A DNA stretch of 17,654 nucleotides, from positions 1 through 17,654 of the forward strand of contig DATHET010000270.1 of the NCBI GenBank assembly GCA_035490315.1, given 5' to 3'. Positions 13,305 through 17,654 of the stretch are shown in pieces (the stretch's first letter is position 1; each line of letters begins with the position of its first letter). Under the pieces are notes generated by a model. The model ran no database searches and was not told the origin of the DNA. It saw nothing but the letters and a program-made list of their open reading frames with translations. Origin of the DNA: JADJQU01 sp035490315. Lineage in GTDB: Bacteria; Planctomycetota; UBA1135; GCA-002686595. The translations under genes and the position numbers were made by a program.

Positions 13305-16232
13305 ATGCGATTGCCTCACCCTTCGACCTGTCTGTGCACCGTGCTGGTCACGCTCGCCGCGGCGCTGCCGCTGCGCGCACAGAACAACGACGCGCTCATC
13401 CGCCAGGACATCGATTACGCGCGAGGCCTGGCAGCGAGCTGGGGCTTCACCGACATGGCCGAGGCCGTTGTCGCGCGGTTGGAGAAGGCGAACCCCAGCG
13501 GAAAGCTCGGTGACGACGTCCAGCTGCTCAAGTGCGACATCTACGCGATCAGCGCGAACCGTGTCTCGGATCACGCCAAGCGCGACGAGCTGTTGAAGAC
13601 CGCGCTGACTTCCTACGACCAGTACGTGACGTCTCACCCGTCCGCCGCGAACAAGGAGCGCGCCGAAGCTTCGTACGTCGACACCGCGCTGAACTACGGT
13701 CGCTCGCTGACGATGGCCGCGGAAGAGGCGGCGGGCGCGGAGCTCGAAGCGATCAAGAAGACCCTGCAGGAATCGCTGACCAAGGCCGTGGCCAAGACCG
13801 GCGAGCTGCAGACCGAGATGGAGTCCAAGGAGACGCGCACCGAGGAAGAGGACCGCCAGCTCTTCGAGCTGGTCATGAACCGCGGCGCGCTGCTGCTCTT
13901 GATCGCGCGCTCGCAATCCGACGGCACGTTCAATTACGCCCAGGCCAAGACGGCCTACGAGCACGTGGTCGATATGGCCGGGGAAACCAGCTCCGCGGGC
14001 CTGCGCGCCTTCATCGGCGTCGGCGACGTCTACCTCGCGCAAGGCAAGCCCAAGGACGCCTACGATTGCTACGTGTTCGTCGGCGACGTCGCGATTCCGC
14101 GCGATGCGGCGGTATGGGCCGAGGAGCTCAAGGATCTGCCGCCGGAGGAAGTCCAGCGCCGCTTCGCCCTGCTGCAGCTCGCGACGCCCGGAACGATCAA
14201 TGCGCTGATGGCGGCTGGCGACGCGCCCAAGGCCTGCGCCGAGGGCATGCGCATGCTCAACGTCTGGAACCACGAAGGGCTCGAGTTGATCCCGCCCTAC
14301 GGTTACCAGAGCTTGCTGGGCATCGTCGGCGCGCTCAATGACGCCGGCGGCTTCATCGGCGGCGATCTCAAGGCCGGAACCGTCGAATGGTTCGCGGGCG
14401 CTGAGGCGATGCAGGCCAAGTTCCCGCAGAAGCGCCAGCAGCGCTCGGCCCTCGACCTGGCGCTCGCGCTGGCGCAGCAGGTCAACGACGAGAACCGCGG
14501 CAACTCCTACGGCGCGCGCGCGCAACGCCTGATCGGCGAATTGATCGAGCAGCCCGGCGTCGAGGTTTCACCGGACATCCTGATCGAGGCGGCGCGCGGC
14601 AAAGCGAACGACCGCGACTTCCTCGGCGCGATCACCGGATACAAGCGCGTGATGACCGCCGTCGAGTCGGCGGACACCGCGGTGCGCGCGGAGTACACGC
14701 CCAAGGTGCTCAACGCCATCGGTCGCTGCTACATCGGCCTCGATCGCCCGCTCGAAGCCGCGCTCGTTTTCCAGGAGGCGGTCACGACCTTCGCCGGCGA
14801 TCCGGAATTCGATCCGCTCAACGCCAACGGTTTCCTCAACGCGGCGAATCAGCTCAAGCGCAAGATCAAGGGCGACACGGTGATCGACGCCTTGTCGACG
14901 GCCGCCGACGCGGCCAAGCTCAAGTTCCCCGGAGAAGGCAGCGGCGCGGGAGACATTCTTTACGGCCAGGCGGCGCGCGCCTACGACGGCGAGAAGGACT
15001 ACGCCAAGGCGCGCGAGCTCTTCAAGAGCGTCCCGCCCGATGCGGAGAGCTACGAAAAGGCGCTGGTCTACATCGGTGTATGCGAATACCAGCTCGGCCG
15101 CGAAAGCAAGGAATTCGCGGCCGCGATCAAGGCTTTCGACGACTACCTCAACAAGTACTTGAAGGATCCGGCGCACGTGCTCGGCGCCACGGAGATGCGC
15201 AAGGAAGCGCGCCGCGGCGAAGCGACCGCCACCGCGGTCTTCTATTGGGGAACTTGCGAGTACCTGATGGCCGAGGCGGACAAGGGCGATTGGAAGAAGG
15301 TCGTCGACATCCTCAAGGGCTACGAGACTCGCTTCCCCACGCAGGACAAGTTCGGCCCCGCCGCGATGCTGCGCGTGATCATCGCCTACTACCACCTGGG
15401 CAATCAGGCGGAAGTCGATGCGACCTACGCGAAGATGCGCGAGCGCTTCCCCACGGATCGCTCGACCGTGACCGCGGCGCTCGAGATCTACGACATGCTC
15501 GATGTCGATTACAAGAAGGTCAAGGACTCCAAGGAGCCCGCGGAAGAGGCCAAGGCCAAGGCCCTGCTGCTCAAGATGGCCCAGTACCTGGAGTTCGCGA
15601 ACCAGAACGCCTCGACTCCGACGTTCAAGAACCTGCGCGCCGAATCGCAGCTGTGGATGGAGCTCGAGGACTGGGCGAAGGCCGAAGCGCTGCTGGTCAA
15701 GCTCAAGGACAAGTTCAGCTCGGGTCCGGACGCCGAGGACGTCACCAAGTACGTCCTGCCCGATCTCGGTATCGCGTACTTCCGGCAGCAGAAGATGAAG
15801 GAGGCCGTGGAAGTCCTCGGGCCGCTGGTCGACGAGAACAAGGCCTCAGCCAAGCACACGCTGATCTACGCCCGTGCCCTGTCGGGCTACGCGGAGCAGA
15901 CCTTCGAGGACGGCAAGCCCAAGTCGATGCGCGTCATCGCCGGAATCGGCGGCGAAGCGGGCTTCACCAGGGCCGAGGAGCTGTACGCCAGGCTGCTCGA
16001 GACCGAGAAGAATCGCGCCGAAGGGGGCGCCTGGCAGCGCGGCTGGCTCGACATCAAGTTCGACCAGATCTACAGCCTGATCCAGCACTCCAAGCTCGAC
16101 TCCAAGAAAGCCGAGGCCGCCACGGCGCAGATCACCCTGCTCCAGACGGAATACGACGGTCCGTCGCTGCCGGGGCTGCAGGAAGCGGATCTGAAGTCGA
16201 AGTTCACCTGGTTGTTCGGCCAGCTGAAGTGA
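13305..16232 (+). CDS. large exported TPR/helical-repeat protein
   Basis: A 975-residue protein from ATG 13305. The N-terminus MRLPHPSTCLCTVLVTLAAALPLRAQ gives a Sec signal peptide with likely cleavage at Ala25-Gln26; this decides the start, since the upstream open frame has no signal and reads as Arg/Pro-rich noise. The mature protein is almost wholly helical with many TPR-like pairs, for example GLRAFIGVGDVYLAQGKPKD (about 230-250), VLNAIGRCYIGLDRPLEAAL (about 468-487), YEKALVYIGVCEYQLGRESK, AAMLRVIIAYYHLGNQAEVD and LPDLGIAYFRQQKMKEAVEV. A charged coiled-coil-like stretch (ETRTEEEDRQLFELVMNR) lies near 180. No catalytic motif is visible. It is probably a periplasmic scaffold. It follows the secretin behind a terminator and precedes another exported TPR gene 80 bases downstream, suggesting a shared envelope function with them. 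Confidence 0.88.
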   Translation: MRLPHPSTCLCTVLVTLAAALPLRAQNNDALIRQDIDYARGLAASWGFTDMAEAVVARLEKANPSGKLGDDVQLLKCDIYAISANRVSDHAKRDELLKTALTSYDQYVTSHPSAANKERAEASYVDTALNYGRSLTMAAEEAAGAELEAIKKTLQESLTKAVAKTGELQTEMESKETRTEEEDRQLFELVMNRGALLLLIARSQSDGTFNYAQAKTAYEHVVDMAGETSSAGLRAFIGVGDVYLAQGKPKDAYDCYVFVGDVAIPRDAAVWAEELKDLPPEEVQRRFALLQLATPGTINALMAAGDAPKACAEGMRMLNVWNHEGLELIPPYGYQSLLGIVGALNDAGGFIGGDLKAGTVEWFAGAEAMQAKFPQKRQQRSALDLALALAQQVNDENRGNSYGARAQRLIGELIEQPGVEVSPDILIEAARGKANDRDFLGAITGYKRVMTAVESADTAVRAEYTPKVLNAIGRCYIGLDRPLEAALVFQEAVTTFAGDPEFDPLNANGFLNAANQLKRKIKGDTVIDALSTAADAAKLKFPGEGSGAGDILYGQAARAYDGEKDYAKARELFKSVPPDAESYEKALVYIGVCEYQLGRESKEFAAAIKAFDDYLNKYLKDPAHVLGATEMRKEARRGEATATAVFYWGTCEYLMAEADKGDWKKVVDILKGYETRFPTQDKFGPAAMLRVIIAYYHLGNQAEVDATYAKMRERFPTDRSTVTAALEIYDMLDVDYKKVKDSKEPAEEAKAKALLLKMAQYLEFANQNASTPTFKNLRAESQLWMELEDWAKAEALLVKLKDKFSSGPDAEDVTKYVLPDLGIAYFRQQKMKEAVEVLGPLVDENKASAKHTLIYARALSGYAEQTFEDGKPKSMRVIAGIGGEAGFTRAEELYARLLETEKNRAEGGAWQRGWLDIKFDQIYSLIQHSKLDSKKAEAATAQITLLQTEYDGPSLPGLQEADLKSKFTWLFGQLK

Positions 16233-16286
16233 GTTCCCGACCTTTCGAGCGAGGTCTGACCGGTGCGAGCCGGGGCAAGTTACCCG

Positions 16287-16314
16287 TTGTCGGCCACCGA
16301 CCCGGAGATAGAAT
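16287..16314 (+). promoter_or_regulatory. possible internal promoter before the last TPR gene
   Basis: TTGTCG (16287-16292), a 16-base spacer and TAGAAT (16309-16314) resemble a sigma70-type promoter. The -10 overlaps the upstream ATG candidate at 16313, so if this promoter is used the protein must start at 16328 or 16427 instead. The same bases also hold a GGAG ribosome-binding-like site, so the two readings compete. Confidence 0.35.
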
Positions 16315-17629
16315 GCTCCGCCCACACATGTTCGTTCCCGCGGTCCAAATCCTCCGACCTGGCGCCGACCTCGTTCGGAATCCCTGTGGTCCGCTCGGCC
16401 GCATTCGAAGCGCGGGTCTCTCGGCGATGTCCCTGGTGCTTTGCGCCGCGGCTTGCCTCGGCGCGCCGGCGATCGCGACGGCGGCACCCCTGCAGGCCAA
16501 GGGAGCGACTCCGGCCGCGCCCCCGCAGGACAAGCAGGAGAAGAAGGTCAAGTCCGATCAACTCTCGGTGCGCAGCAAGCGCGACGGGTCGCTGCAGTTG
16601 ATGACCGGCACGGTCACCGCGAACAACCTCGAGCAGGTCACGCTGCAGGTCGCGGGCAAGGACACGAAGCTCGACTCGGAGCTGGTGATCCGCATCAGCT
16701 GGGGCGAGTCGCCGCAGTCCTACAAGGACGGCCGCACCTATCTCAATCGCGAGCAGTTCGCCGACGCGGCCGCGCAGTTCCGCCTGGCCGCGGGCGACGC
16801 TTCGTCGCGCGACGTGGTCAGGGCCTCGGCGCGTCTGCTCGCCGCGCAGTCCTTGCTGCGCTGGGGCGCGACCGAGCCGATGCACTTCGCCGAAGCCAGC
16901 GATGAAGCCGGGAAGTTCCTGAGCGACTTCGCCACGAACCGCGAAGTTCCCGAGGCGCGCATGCTCCAGGCCCGTGCCAAGTGGATGGCCGGTCAGGTCA
17001 CGGAAGCTGCCCAGCTCTACAAGTCGATCTACGCCGAGTGGAAGCCCGCCGGCCCCACGCCCGGGTATCGGCGCGAGCTGTGCTTCGAAGCTGGCTTGAG
17101 CGCGGCGCGCGCGATGCTCGCGGCCCAACCCCCGGACACCCTCGGCGCGCGCGAGCTGTTCACTAGCCTCGACAAGGCCGCGGCAGCCGCCCTCGCGGCC
17201 CTGGAACCGACCTCGCCCGCGCGCGCGCGCCTGGCGCGCCTGCAGGATGAAGCAAGCCTCGGCGACGCTTTCTCGGAGCTCGCCACCGGCAACAGCGCCC
17301 AGGCCGCCGTCCTGTTCCGGGGCAAGCTCGGGTCCAAGGCCGGCATGTCGGACACGATCCGCTACGGCGCGGCCTTCGGTCTTGCCCAGGCGCTGGCGGC
17401 TACGGGCAAGCTGCGTGATGCCCAGCTGGAATTCGCCAAGGTCTCCGCCCTCGAGCACAACGATCGCGATCGCGCCGCCGCCGCGGTGGTCGGGCTCGCG
17501 GACACCACGCTCAAGCTCGCCGACCCCGATGCGACTCCCCAGGCGCGAGCCTGGCTGGAAGGGGTCACGAAGTCGCAGGGCGATACGCTGGCCGCCGCGC
17601 GCGCCCGGGAGATGCTCAAGAAGCTCTGA
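16313..17629 (+). CDS. exported TPR-repeat protein with N-terminal beta domain
   Basis: A protein of 438 residues if started at ATG 16313, where GGAG lies 5 bases upstream; ATG 16427 would give 400 residues. The hydrophobic segment MSLVLCAAACLGAPAIATAAP (residues 39-59 of the long form) is a signal peptide core; the long form supplies the basic residues (GRIRSAG) normally found before it. After an Ala/Pro/Lys linker comes a small beta-rich module (DGSLQLMTGTVTANNLEQVT, then LQVAGKDTKLDSELVIRISWG), then TPR-type helices: GRTYLNREQFADAAAQFRLA, ARMLQARAKWMAGQVTEAAQ and FGLAQALAATGKLRDAQLEF. A beta module followed by TPRs is a layout I associate with planctomycetal envelope proteins, without a named function. 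It sits 80 bases after the large TPR gene and is probably co-transcribed with it. Confidence 0.82.
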   Translation: MLRPHMFVPAVQILRPGADLVRNPCGPLGRIRSAGLSAMSLVLCAAACLGAPAIATAAPLQAKGATPAAPPQDKQEKKVKSDQLSVRSKRDGSLQLMTGTVTANNLEQVTLQVAGKDTKLDSELVIRISWGESPQSYKDGRTYLNREQFADAAAQFRLAAGDASSRDVVRASARLLAAQSLLRWGATEPMHFAEASDEAGKFLSDFATNREVPEARMLQARAKWMAGQVTEAAQLYKSIYAEWKPAGPTPGYRRELCFEAGLSAARAMLAAQPPDTLGARELFTSLDKAAAAALAALEPTSPARARLARLQDEASLGDAFSELATGNSAQAAVLFRGKLGSKAGMSDTIRYGAAFGLAQALAATGKLRDAQLEFAKVSALEHNDRDRAAAAVVGLADTTLKLADPDATPQARAWLEGVTKSQGDTLAAARAREMLKKL

Positions 17630-17639
17630 ATCGAGAAAC

Positions 17640-17645
17640 AGGGAG
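17640..17645 (+). promoter_or_regulatory. possible ribosome binding site of a gene beginning beyond the right edge
   Basis: AGGGAG lies 11 bases after the last stop codon and 9 bases before the window end, with no start codon in between. If a start follows at once, another gene of the same operon begins just outside. The next gene cannot be identified from this window. Confidence 0.3.
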
Positions 17646-17654
17646 ATCCCAAGC

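Noticed and set aside
16239..16260. Inverted repeat GACCT/AGGTC after the 975-residue TPR gene as a terminator
   Set aside because: Only five base pairs with an eight-base loop and no T-tract; the neighbouring genes look co-transcribed.
1..17654. CRISPR arrays, tRNA or rRNA genes, insertion sequences, phage genes
   Set aside because: I looked for repeated spacers, tRNA-like cloverleaf ends, rRNA segments and transposase or integrase motifs and saw none; base composition is even across the window.

Overview
The window looks like chromosomal DNA from a very GC-rich bacterium of the PVC superphylum, most likely an uncultured Planctomycetota member. Supporting signs are a short gene matching the PVC 'small basic protein' family (MSIHSSLRG start, LTRAERL, PKVR core), many exported TPR proteins, a CRTAC1-type FG-GAP/UnbV lipoprotein, G/C-dominated third codon positions, and Shine-Dalgarno sequences that are missing before most first genes of transcription units. 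This placement is an inference from gene content. I see no rRNA, tRNA, CRISPR array, transposase or phage gene.

Left part (1-4413, all minus strand). Reading leftward there is a TTG-started membrane protein with a SPOR-like domain, the small basic protein, queE, der, a small lipoprotein, and the N-terminal part of an ABC-2 polysaccharide-export permease that runs off the left edge. queE-der and der-lipoprotein are joined by ATGA stop/start overlaps, so these three are translationally coupled. A 15-bp hairpin directly after the small basic protein stop separates that probably abundant product from queE-der.

Middle (4414-10027). A divergent promoter region leads rightward to a CRTAC1-like lipoprotein coupled by a TGATG overlap to an exported TPR protein. 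This pair converges on a minus-strand TPR lipoprotein. A second divergent region leads to a family 4 uracil-DNA glycosylase that appears to be transcribed without a leader.

Right part (10028-17654, all plus strand). A good sigma70-like promoter and a structured leader precede an 890-aa lipoprotein-like secretin with an N-terminal TPR/coiled-coil half. A strong hairpin terminator follows, then a leader with two hairpins and a T-tract, a 975-aa exported TPR protein, and a 438-aa exported TPR protein. The window ends just after a possible ribosome binding site for a further gene.

How the genes may fit together: the left half is housekeeping (ribosome assembly GTPase, deazaguanine synthesis, ribosome-associated small protein) mixed with envelope functions. 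The right half is an envelope cluster: a secretin with its own TPR module, followed by two large exported TPR proteins. The most interesting hypothesis is that secretin and TPR proteins form an outer-membrane complex not matching a textbook type II, III or IV pilus locus. No ATPase, inner-membrane platform or pseudopilin gene is present here to confirm that.
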